Of a stretch of 18,650 nucleotides of DNA, positions 6,969 through 14,678 are shown in pieces. Under the pieces are notes generated by a model. That model searched no databases. It saw only the letters and a program-made list of their open reading frames with translations, and was not told the origin of the DNA. How positions within the stretch are numbered: the first letter of the stretch is position 1; each line of letters begins with the position of its first letter. The translations under genes were made by a program, and so were the position numbers. The DNA is from JBALVO01 sp036961445 (lineage in GTDB: Bacteria; Pseudomonadota; Gammaproteobacteria; Pseudomonadales; Halieaceae): positions 1 to 18,650 of the forward strand of contig JBALVO010000069.1 of the NCBI GenBank assembly GCA_036961445.1, in the 5' to 3' direction.

Positions 6969-8098
6969 TATCGAATACTGCTGCAAGCGGCTTCCGGGAT
7001 CATCCTGAGACGGTAATTGATGAGCAGCGGCACAGTTTACAACTTGCCCTGGCCTCGCTGCAGGAACGCAATCTGACTGGGACCCGTCTAAAGCGGGTAG
7101 CGGTGGAACGTGATGGTACTTTGCATGTGGAGGCGGACGGATCGGGCCTGCCACGCTGGTTTAGCTACGAGGGTCGTACCCTGCAGGAGCTCTGGCCGCA
7201 CGACGATAAGAAGATTCCTTTGCTTGCGAGGGGATTTGTTAACGACAGTGCGCTGGGTCAGGTGGTCATCAGTTATCGACCTGGCAGGCGGATCGTGCTT
7301 GGCCTTACCAACTCCGATGGAGAACATATCGTCAAGGGCTATAAACGACAGAAATGCAAAGAGGCTGCTGGCTGTCACGCAATAGCCCTGTCAGCCTGCC
7401 AGGGGGGCGGTTTCAAAGTGCCGCGCTTAGTGGAGTATGCAGAGGAGGCAGACTTTCTGGTGATGGCAAAGCAAGCCGGCAGCAGCCCTGAAACTACAAT
7501 TGAATCAAAGCGTGTATGGGCCGAAATTGGCTCTTGTCTGCGGCAGTTTCAACTGTCCTGCGTAGATGACGCTTTGCCGGAATTCAGCAGCCGGGATGAG
7601 TTGGCTGTGCTGGACGAGCGAGCAAGGCGTTTTCTGCTCTGCGCCCCGCGACTGCCTGCAAACTGGCGGCGGGGACGTGACCTGTTGGAAGCTTTGATGG
7701 CGAACCTGCCCACCGCCAGATTTGGATTGGCTCACCGTGACTTGCACGATGGTCAGTTTCTCGTTGACGGGGAGGTCATCAGCCTGCTGGACTTTGACCT
7801 TTTGTGTAAGGCCGATGTGGCTCTGGATGCCGGTAACCTGCTCGCGCATCTGGTATTGAGGGAACTCCAGGCTGCGGACAACCTCGGTGACAATGCTGCC
7901 AGTGTCTGCAGCGATGCTTTTTTGGAGGGACTGGGCAGATACCAGGAGCCTGGCTTTAATCAACGCCTGCACTATTATCAGGCAACAACCTTTTACCGAC
8001 TTGCTCTGCTGTACGCCCTGCGACCGCGCTGGGCTCACCTGACTGACATCCTTATCAGCCGGGGAAGGCAGTGTATCGATGCCTGCAGGGGGAGCTAA
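6965..8098 (+). CDS. APH-fold sugar kinase 2
   Basis: This is a second aminoglycoside/choline-kinase-fold phosphotransferase, 377 residues and paralogous to the one at 3308. The catalytic loop is HRDLHDGQ (257-264), the metal site DFD (276-278), the N-lobe motif YRPGRRIV (from 104) and the candidate ATP-binding Lys K124 in HIVKGY. It shares the Asn-to-Gln change in the catalytic loop and the Y-(K/R)-P-x-R-R motif with kinase 1, but it has only one N-lobe copy and different flanks. The ATG overlaps the preceding TGA (ATGA). Two kinases in one operon suggest two phosphorylation steps or two different acceptors. Self-protection against a secreted aminosugar product is a less likely alternative. 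Confidence 0.78.
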   Translation: MISNTAASGFRDHPETVIDEQRHSLQLALASLQERNLTGTRLKRVAVERDGTLHVEADGSGLPRWFSYEGRTLQELWPHDDKKIPLLARGFVNDSALGQVVISYRPGRRIVLGLTNSDGEHIVKGYKRQKCKEAAGCHAIALSACQGGGFKVPRLVEYAEEADFLVMAKQAGSSPETTIESKRVWAEIGSCLRQFQLSCVDDALPEFSSRDELAVLDERARRFLLCAPRLPANWRRGRDLLEALMANLPTARFGLAHRDLHDGQFLVDGEVISLLDFDLLCKADVALDAGNLLAHLVLRELQAADNLGDNAASVCSDAFLEGLGRYQEPGFNQRLHYYQATTFYRLALLYALRPRWAHLTDILISRGRQCIDACRGS

Positions 8099-8105
8099 AA
8101 GACTG

Positions 8106-9854
8106 ATGTCTGCTCACCTTAAACAGGTACTGCGGCTATTCATTCTAATATTGGTATGGCCGGCGGTCTCGTTTGCTGCCAGTGTCGGCGATATCGTCCT
8201 GGGCCAATGGTTGGAAGTGCGCGGCCAACTGGATGAGCAGGGTGTGTTTCAGGTGCAGAGGTTGCGTTTGATAGAGCCGCAGGATGAAGAGGAAATGATA
8301 GGCAGGTTGTCTGCGTCTTCCGATTCCGGCCATTACCTTTTGTTCGGTCAGCGTGTGGTGGTTTCTGATAAAACCCGGTACCGGAGGATTGACGAGAGTG
8401 AGCTCGCCGGTGCACGGGTGAAAGTGGAGGGGTATTACCGTGGCCCGAAACGATTCTCGGCTCGCGCCATAAGTCGCCGCGACGCTGGTCGAGAGCGGAT
8501 AACCGGGCAGGTCAGTTCCATCGATAGCGCTTCCGACGGTTATGTGCTGGCGATCATGAACAATAAAATACGTGTTCCTGCGGATATAGAAGTGAGCCAC
8601 GAGCAACCATTCTCATTTTACACAATCTCACCGCAGAGCGTCGCGCTGCGCAAGGGCAGGGAACTGTCGGAGGAAGACCGGTTCGGTAATGGTATTCGCC
8701 TCAGCAAGCACCTGCGCCTAACCAGCATGTTAGAGACTCGCTACACCAGCGAGGACAACTATAACCTCGAAGACAGCGAGGAGGAAGGTCGGGAGGACCT
8801 GGCCGCTTCCGCGCGCGCACGCCTGATACTGGAGCCAACGGGCTATGGTCTCTCGGGCCAGTTGGAGTTTCGTTATACCCACCTTCGACGCAAAGACGAC
8901 CGTAAGGACCGCCTGGAGGTAAACGATACTCGCCTGGGCGAGAGTTTTATTTTCCTCGATGACCTCTTCGATATGGATTTTGATATTCAGGCTGGCCGCA
9001 TGGATTTTGATGACCGGCGGGAGTGGATTTACGACCAGAACCTGGATGGGCTGCGGGCCTATTGGGACATAGGTGGGCTGGTGGCAGAGTTTGCAGCAAC
9101 CACCACGCTGTCGGACGGGGATCTTTGGGACGAAAATACCGATAATTACGTGATCTATCTGACGGACCAACAGCGACGCTACGCGGCCTGGATGGTACAC
9201 CGCGATACCAGCAGGCCCTATGAGCAGGAGATCAGCCATTATGGTGTGCGCGCCTTTGGCAATTGGCCGAAACGTCACAACAGTTGGCTGGAAATTTCGG
9301 GTATTCATGGTCGCCGTGACGATGAGAAGGGCCGGACAAACCTGGGTGGTTGGGGAATGGATATCGGTACTACCCGGGCAATTTCCAGGGACTGGTATTT
9401 GACCACCAGTTGGGCCTACGGCCAGGGCGATGACGATAATCGGGATGGCAGCGACAGTAATTTCCGGCAAACGGGGCTGCAGGATAACAATGCCAAATTC
9501 AGCGGCGTTACCTCATTTCGCTACTACGGCGAGCTGGTGGATCCAGAGCTGGCCAATCTGCATATCGGTACCCTTGGTCTGGGCTACCTGATTAATGAAA
9601 CCAGTTCTCTGGATGTGGTCGGGCATTACTACCGACAGGACAAGGCGGTCCGTAGACTCCTGGGTTCAGACCTTGATAGAAAGGCCAACGGCGTTGACCG
9701 TGAACTGGGTTGGGAAGTGGATGCCATCCTTGGATTGCGCCCGGTGCCGGCCTGGGATATTGAGCTGGTGTTGGGATGGTTCAACCCGGGCAAGGCATTT
9801 GAAGAAACGGATCAGGCCTGGCTGGGCAAGGTGCAGTTGCGTTACCGTTACTAG
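8106..9854 (+). CDS. Alginate-export-family outer-membrane barrel with N-terminal OB-like region
   Basis: From ATG 8106 the protein has a signal peptide (MSAHLKQVLRLFILILVWPA, ending near SFAA) and 582 residues. An in-frame ATG at 8079 would overlap the previous gene and bury the signal, so 8106 is preferred. Residues 26-58, 64-127 and 131-165 are beta-rich, DUF5666/OB-like repeats (for example GDIVLGQWLEVRG and ARVKVEGYYRG). From about 190 to the end there are alternating aromatic/charged amphipathic strands rich in Asp and Arg, as in AlgE/alginate-export barrels, and the chain ends in the outer-membrane signature LRYRY. It probably lets the anionic glycan pass the outer membrane. The N-terminal region is unusual for AlgE itself. 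Confidence 0.78.
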   Translation: MSAHLKQVLRLFILILVWPAVSFAASVGDIVLGQWLEVRGQLDEQGVFQVQRLRLIEPQDEEEMIGRLSASSDSGHYLLFGQRVVVSDKTRYRRIDESELAGARVKVEGYYRGPKRFSARAISRRDAGRERITGQVSSIDSASDGYVLAIMNNKIRVPADIEVSHEQPFSFYTISPQSVALRKGRELSEEDRFGNGIRLSKHLRLTSMLETRYTSEDNYNLEDSEEEGREDLAASARARLILEPTGYGLSGQLEFRYTHLRRKDDRKDRLEVNDTRLGESFIFLDDLFDMDFDIQAGRMDFDDRREWIYDQNLDGLRAYWDIGGLVAEFAATTTLSDGDLWDENTDNYVIYLTDQQRRYAAWMVHRDTSRPYEQEISHYGVRAFGNWPKRHNSWLEISGIHGRRDDEKGRTNLGGWGMDIGTTRAISRDWYLTTSWAYGQGDDDNRDGSDSNFRQTGLQDNNAKFSGVTSFRYYGELVDPELANLHIGTLGLGYLINETSSLDVVGHYYRQDKAVRRLLGSDLDRKANGVDRELGWEVDAILGLRPVPAWDIELVLGWFNPGKAFEETDQAWLGKVQLRYRY

Positions 9855-9879
9855 AACTGAACGATTTGAGAGTTTGCAG

Positions 9880-10875
9880 TCAACGTTTACCCGTATTATT
9901 CCACCATTCCGAACATCGTCGAATTCTGTCTGAGGCCGCATTGTCTGGTGTGTTTCCGAGGTAGTCGTAGCCGTTTTTCTGCAGCAATTGGCCTGCAATC
10001 CCTTCGAAAACATCGATATCCTGTGTCGACATACTTTTACGCCAGTCCCTGAGATCCTGAACTGGTGGCAGCCAAGCCGATTTGGCTGACAACCCGGTCC
10101 CATGCCTGACCTTGCCGACATAGTAATTTGCCATGGCCTCCGAATAGGGGATGCCCAGAAACCCTGAGATTTCCTCGAGCGTGCTTTCCGGTTGAGCCAC
10201 AAGGTCTTCATATCTCACCTGAAGGTAATGGTCACTCCCAATGGCGCCACCGTCCCGTTGCCCCGTGCCTGCCTGCCAGTGCCACCACAGGGCACAGGTT
10301 CCCACTGGATCTTCGTTCCACAAGGACCATTTCCCCGGGCCCTTGGAGTCGGATGCCCAATTCAAAGTTGACAGTGCTGTGTTGCGCCCGTCCCGGATGA
10401 TATGGACAAAACGAGAGTCGGGGAAAAGAGTGCGCAATATGGGCATCTGCCGGCAATAGTCGGGGGTTTTTTCTCCGCTCAGCGGCTTCATCTTCATTTG
10501 ACCACGCAGCGCATACAGGTAACTGATAAATTCCGCATAGGTCCGGCAATTTTCAGCGGCGAGATCTATAGCATTTTCATCCAAGCCCAGTCGGTAGATG
10601 CGGCGATAGTTTTTCACCGCCGATACCAGTTCGGGTGACAAGGAGGGCTTTGGGTCGTCGCGTAACACTGTCTTGGCTGCACGCGTTATAAAGTGAGTAT
10701 CATTTGCCACTGTCAGCTGTGGGTGGCTGTCCAGCATTCGTTGCAGCAGTGTTGTGCCGGATCTCGGGCAGCCGACAACGAAAACAAAAGGGTTGGCCCG
10801 CTGGTCCACGGGTAATGAAGCACTATCAGGCAACATTTTCTTCTCGTGAAGTTCTACTGTTGACCACTTGGGCAT
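9880..10875 (-). CDS. Sulfotransferase
   Basis: This 331-residue enzyme is of the PAPS-dependent sulfotransferase type. CPRSGTT at 36-42 is the 5'-phosphosulfate loop, GEKTP at 134-138 and RDGRNTALS at 161-169 form the 3'-phosphate site, and RYEDLVAQPESTLEEISGFLG is the usual C-terminal helix entry. The start at ATG 10875 is supported by GGAGGAG 4 nt upstream, although it overlaps the ABC gene end by 50 bp. A later ATG at 10836 has a weaker site. It has no signal peptide, so it is cytosolic and would sulfate the saccharide (or a lipid) before or during export. It converges on the barrel gene with only 25 bp between stops and no obvious terminator. Confidence 0.88.
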   Translation of the reverse strand: MPKWSTVELHEKKMLPDSASLPVDQRANPFVFVVGCPRSGTTLLQRMLDSHPQLTVANDTHFITRAAKTVLRDDPKPSLSPELVSAVKNYRRIYRLGLDENAIDLAAENCRTYAEFISYLYALRGQMKMKPLSGEKTPDYCRQMPILRTLFPDSRFVHIIRDGRNTALSTLNWASDSKGPGKWSLWNEDPVGTCALWWHWQAGTGQRDGGAIGSDHYLQVRYEDLVAQPESTLEEISGFLGIPYSEAMANYYVGKVRHGTGLSAKSAWLPPVQDLRDWRKSMSTQDIDVFEGIAGQLLQKNGYDYLGNTPDNAASDRIRRCSEWWNNTGKR

Positions 10876-12646
10876 AAGCTCCTCCAGCGGAGATCAGTTC
10901 GGTATGAGTGCCGCTTTCAATCAAAACCCCGTCATTGATATGTAAAATCACATCAGCGTGTTCGACTTCTGTCAGTTCGTGGGTGATCATGAACGTGGTG
11001 CGACCAGCGCCGATCTGGTGCAGGGCCTGTAACACGGCATGCCGGTTTTCTCTGTCGAGGCTGCTGGTGGGTTCATCCAGTATCAACAGAGGTGCTTTGC
11101 GTAACGCCGCCCGGGCTAACGCGATGCGCTGTCGCTGCCCCACGGACAAGGTAGCGCCGCGCTCCCCGACTTTTGTGTCGTACTGGTCCGGGAGGCTGGT
11201 AATAAAGTCGTGGATATTGGCCAATTTGGCCGCTTCTCTTATCTCCGCCGCAGAGCTGCCCGGAGCACCATAGGCAATATTTTCCTCAATGGTGGTGGCG
11301 AATAGCAATGTGTCCTGCAGTACCACACTGATCTGAGTGCGCAGTGATTCCAGCGTGAAATGGCGTATATCCGAGCCGTCAATCAAGACCTGCCCGCTGA
11401 CAGGATCGTATAATCTCGATAACAGGCCAATCAGGGTAGACTTACCGGTTCCCGAAGGTCCGACAATGGCTACTTTTTGCCCCGGTTTTATGCTGAAACT
11501 GATATCCTTAAGAATCGACTGGTCCTGTGCGTAACCATAGCTGACATGATCGAATGTCACTGCACCATGAAACGCGGGCGCGGGCAGTGCGTCCTCGCTA
11601 TCGGCAACGTCTACCGGGGTTTCAAATAACTCGATAACGCGTTCGCCGGAGGCGGATGCCTTGGCGATTCTGCCAGAGTACTTGGCAAAATCCTGCATGG
11701 GCTTGAAAGCGGCCTTCAGATAAGAAAGAAATACCAGCAATTCTCCGGCGCTCAGCGTACCCCGCATAATCAGTACGGTGCCGTAAGACAGTACTATGGC
11801 AGTGGATATGCCGATCATCACCTGTACCGAACCTTGTAGTTTGGCCAGCAGGCGCTTTACCTTGACGCCCTCTTTGAGGCTCTTCTTATTCTGTTTGCCG
11901 AATTGGTCGGAAAACTTGTCTTCCAGCGATAATGTCTGTACTACCTGTATCGCGCTGATGGACTCTGCCGTGGTTGATGCAATTGCACTTTCCCGTTTTC
12001 TCTGCTCGCGTGACACGACCTGGATCCGTCTGCCCAACAACAGTGTCGGGATCCAGTACAAGGGGACAGACAGCAAAACCAGCGTGGCCAGCTTCCAGTT
12101 GATCCAGAGCATCAAGCCAGCCATGAATACCAGTATAAGTATGCTGCCGACCAGTGGCATCAGTGCTGTGACAGCGACATCTTTAAGGAGACCAATATCA
12201 CCAACTACCCGTACTATCAGGTCACCACTTTTCGATTTACGGTGAAAGGAAAGAGACAGGCACTGAATGTGTCGATATAGAGCCGCTCTGACTTCTGTCA
12301 GGACTTTGTTTCCTACCAGTGCAAAGCCAACTTTTTGCCAATAGTTGCTCAATGCCCGTAAACTCACTATCAGGATCAGAGCGATTGATGAGATCGCTAC
12401 TAAGGTCAATGGCTGTAGCGTATCTACCCAGTTATTGACAGAGACTGCGTCCGCATTCGGAATAATGACATGGTCAATCAGTATCTTCAGCGGCCAGGGT
12501 TCCAGGGCCCGCATCAGGACGCCCGCGAACAGGGCTGTGAACGAGGCCGCGATCAAGGGGCGGTGCTGACGGATATAGGGCCACATATACTTCAGTACGT
12601 CCCGGATCCCTGGCACTGACTCTCTTAGTGATTTCGCTTTTGCCAT
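10826..12646 (-). CDS. ABC exporter, fused permease and ATPase (MsbA-like)
   Basis: This is a 606-residue half-transporter with six membrane helices between about residues 30 and 320, then a nucleotide-binding domain: Walker A GPSGTGKS (396-403), Q-loop Q444, signature LSVGQ (500-504), Walker B LLILDE (520-525) and H-loop H556. All catalytic residues are present. ATG 12646 (MAKAKSLRES) with AGGAAG upstream is preferred to ATG 12724, which would add 26 residues of non-typical sequence. It functions as a homodimer in the inner membrane, exporting lipid-linked or amphiphilic substrates. The translational overlap with the sulfotransferase suggests a sulfated or sulfatable glycan/glycolipid as cargo. 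Confidence 0.92.
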   Translation of the reverse strand: MAKAKSLRESVPGIRDVLKYMWPYIRQHRPLIAASFTALFAGVLMRALEPWPLKILIDHVIIPNADAVSVNNWVDTLQPLTLVAISSIALILIVSLRALSNYWQKVGFALVGNKVLTEVRAALYRHIQCLSLSFHRKSKSGDLIVRVVGDIGLLKDVAVTALMPLVGSILILVFMAGLMLWINWKLATLVLLSVPLYWIPTLLLGRRIQVVSREQRKRESAIASTTAESISAIQVVQTLSLEDKFSDQFGKQNKKSLKEGVKVKRLLAKLQGSVQVMIGISTAIVLSYGTVLIMRGTLSAGELLVFLSYLKAAFKPMQDFAKYSGRIAKASASGERVIELFETPVDVADSEDALPAPAFHGAVTFDHVSYGYAQDQSILKDISFSIKPGQKVAIVGPSGTGKSTLIGLLSRLYDPVSGQVLIDGSDIRHFTLESLRTQISVVLQDTLLFATTIEENIAYGAPGSSAAEIREAAKLANIHDFITSLPDQYDTKVGERGATLSVGQRQRIALARAALRKAPLLILDEPTSSLDRENRHAVLQALHQIGAGRTTFMITHELTEVEHADVILHINDGVLIESGTHTELISAGGAYAQVVNSRTSREENVA

Positions 12647-12727
12647 AAAAAATGTGCTTCCTGCAACGATTACGCGCTTGTTTTGTTTCAGGATATCCTT
12701 TCGATTCAGTCCATCTCGGAGCATCTG

Positions 12728-12749
12728 CTAGAAAGCATTAGATTTCTAG
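12728..12749. promoter_or_regulatory. Inverted repeat upstream of the ABC exporter
   Basis: CTAGAAA and TTTCTAG flank an 8-nt spacer, about 80 bp before the preferred start of the ABC gene. It may be an operator within that gene's promoter region. No clear -35/-10 pair was identified around it. Confidence 0.3.
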
Positions 12750-12827
12750 TAAAGACTGCCAAAAAGTAGAGATTTCCATATTTTTTAGCGTGTTTTGAAA
12801 CAATTACGGGGTATCAATGTAATGAAC

Positions 12828-13299
12828 GGTACTGCCAATTTAACAGCCTCAAATACATCATCTGTCGATGAATACTTACAAACGGCACCTATTTCCCCCA
12901 GATGTGACCAGTTATGGAGTCTGGCTCTACTACTGATTCAATCTCAGCCATCGAAATATTGAAGCCCATATGGCTTGGACGAGGGTCGATTCAATCCAAT
13001 CCTAAGCAGCCCCCACCAAACTCTCCCACTACCGACCACTTTTTTCAACAACCCCACCCCGGGTAGAAATTCCAGTTACACCCGACGAACCTGACGTGCT
13101 CGACGGTGGTGATGGTGTGGAAGGGGTGTGGGTGCCCATGCTGCCGTCCAGAATTTATTCAATCTGGGTAGGCATCTGGTCAGGGCTCAGCATTATCGGG
13201 ATTTGAGGGTAAGTGCGTGCGCTGATTGGAGCAGAGTGGTAGCTTGATTGCCGCCAACTGTATTTGATCGGCCACGATGAATTAAGTTGTCAAAATACT
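12828..13299 (+). mobile_element. Decayed IS6-family element (both ends, deleted middle)
   Basis: The left end GGTACTGCCAATTTAA (12828) matches the terminal repeat of the intact copy at 14679. From ATG 12868 the frame MNTYKRHLFPPDV parallels the intact transposase, with an in-frame TGA at 12934-12936. The C-terminal part survives at 13137-13247 (HAAVQNLFNLGRHL through WSRVVA and stop), and the right end (13282-13299) stands 34 nt past the stop, exactly as in the intact copy. About 170 bp of unrelated sequence (12966-13136), including a dispersed repeat, replaces the catalytic core. Residue differences show an older, different family member, not a recent copy. Confidence 0.75.
13093..13123. 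repeat. 31-bp dispersed repeat, copy B
   Basis: GACGTGCTCGACG, 11 bases, then GTGGAAG: the same blocks and spacing as at 310-340. It lies in the foreign segment that replaces the core of the decayed IS6 element. CA-rich sequence to its left (about 13005-13040) and GT-rich sequence across and beyond it form a loose inverted repeat. Confidence 0.45.
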
Positions 13300-13317
13300 A
13301 ACGAGATAATGTAAAGC

Positions 13318-14343
13318 ATGAAAAACTCAGAAAGTAGTCATCAGATTAGGTCTATCGAATCTCTAGAGCAACATGTCGGTAAAACGCCTGGCCCGCGAGA
13401 CTTAAAGGTTATTGATCATCTTGATAAGAATGCTTTGCGATGGATCTCAGTATCATCATGTATGTTTGTTTCAATGGCTGATCATGAGAGGAGTGAGGTG
13501 CGTGCATCGATAGGTGGAGGTGTTCCGGGCTTTGTTAAAGCGGATTCCAATTACCTTCATATACCTCTTGATATGATGGACAACTATGAGGACATTGTTG
13601 AAGGGGTAGGGTGGGGAGCTCTTTTCTTAGTGCCTACGCTTAAAGAGAGCTTGCGTGTTAATGGGGTAATTGAGTCTATTTCTAACCAAACAATTAGCGT
13701 GAAAGTTTCGGAATGTTATTTACATTGCGCCAAAGCATTTATGCGATCAAATTTTTGGGAAGAACAGGCTACATCAACCACTGTAGACTCATCGGCTGAA
13801 TTTTGTGATTTGGCGAGTTTTATGTTGGTTGCGACAAGCAATGAGAAAGCACAGGCTGATCTAAGCCCAAAAGGTGATCCAGCAGGAAAGCTTTTGTGTT
13901 TACGGGAAGATGGTGTTTGGTATCCAGATAGACCAGGGAATCGCAGGGTAGACAGTTTCCGAAATGTTCTCAGTCAACCAAAGATCGAAATTATGGCGCT
14001 CATTCCTGGTAGCAATCAAGTCTTGCGTGTCTCTGGAGAAGCAGTTTTGCAAGTTAATGATGAAGTACAAAATTATTTTTCTGTGCAAGATAAAAATCCG
14101 AAGTTAGTTGTTCAAATTGATCCGGAAAAAGTGTCAGTGGAAATTAGCCGGGCTTTACAACGTGCAGAACTCTGGCCAGCTACACCACCGGAATTAGCGT
14201 TTAAAGCAGCAGATATTTGGAAAGATCATGTCAAACTAAGTAAATTAGAAGGAGTGCAGGCCAAAATTGCGAAGGTTGCAGTTTCAGTTCCTGGAGCACT
14301 CCAAAAAGGTCTCGATTTTGATTATGAGAAAAACCTTTATTAA
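13318..14343 (+). CDS. Tandem pyridoxamine-phosphate-oxidase-like (split-barrel) protein
   Basis: The 341 residues contain two copies of the FMN-binding split-barrel fold. Domain 2 (about 165-290) has the clear family signatures DLSPKGDPAG, DRPGNRRVDSFRNVL (204-218) and IPGSNQVLRVSGEA. Domain 1 (about 40-148) repeats the order in weaker form: RASIGGGVPGF, then LVPTLKESLRVNGVIE (104-119) and YLHCAKAFMRSNFW (134-147). The DRPGN flavin-contact motif is absent from domain 1, so only domain 2 may bind cofactor. Relatives are FMN- or F420-type oxidoreductases of unknown substrate. The gene is more AT-rich than the glycan cluster and starts 18 bp after the decayed IS6 end, so it looks acquired. The ribosome site is weak. 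Confidence 0.75.
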   Translation: MKNSESSHQIRSIESLEQHVGKTPGPRDLKVIDHLDKNALRWISVSSCMFVSMADHERSEVRASIGGGVPGFVKADSNYLHIPLDMMDNYEDIVEGVGWGALFLVPTLKESLRVNGVIESISNQTISVKVSECYLHCAKAFMRSNFWEEQATSTTVDSSAEFCDLASFMLVATSNEKAQADLSPKGDPAGKLLCLREDGVWYPDRPGNRRVDSFRNVLSQPKIEIMALIPGSNQVLRVSGEAVLQVNDEVQNYFSVQDKNPKLVVQIDPEKVSVEISRALQRAELWPATPPELAFKAADIWKDHVKLSKLEGVQAKIAKVAVSVPGALQKGLDFDYEKNLY

Positions 14344-14442
14344 AATGTTTCTTACTATTCGGTGACTAGGGGCGGCAGCATGACCATTTTGATAACGGTG
14401 GACAATATAATTCGAAGCCGTGCCGTTTTTAGTGAATTGCAT

Positions 14443-14678
14443 TTAAATCCCCGAGTCGGGCTTGGTGCTCCAACCCAAATCTTCAAAAACCAGCCGCAAG
14501 CCCTCGTTGTAACCAAGGTCTTGCAAGGATTTACCATTTTCCAGTGACACTTTGTTAGCCACAGAGTGGGGGAACCCGCTGTGCCAGATAGATTGCAGCC
14601 TGAAGTCGTCCCGGGTATCTCGCCTTAGTCTGGCGACAGCGGCTTGGGCGAGCTCACGTTGCCCGGATGCGTAAAGAG
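14443..14678 (-). pseudogene. C-terminal fragment of an unknown gene, cut by the IS6 element
   Basis: Leftward from the IS edge an open frame reads LYASGQRELAQAAVARLRRD, continues through WHSGFPHSVANKV and LGYNEGLRLVFEDLGW, and stops at 14443-14445. The composition and helical repeat-like start look like genuine protein. No start codon is present, so the 5' part was removed at the IS6 left end (14679). The protein family is not recognised. No continuation can be shown on the other side of the element. Confidence 0.45.

Noticed and set aside
3308..8098. Aminoglycoside resistance genes
   Set aside because: The kinases are paralogs embedded in a glycosyltransferase operon and have a maltokinase-like Gln in the catalytic loop. 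Sugar kinases fit better.
14344..14442. Small gene after the split-barrel gene
   Set aside because: The short frame from 14362 runs across the truncated fragment on the other strand, has no ribosome site and resembles nothing known.
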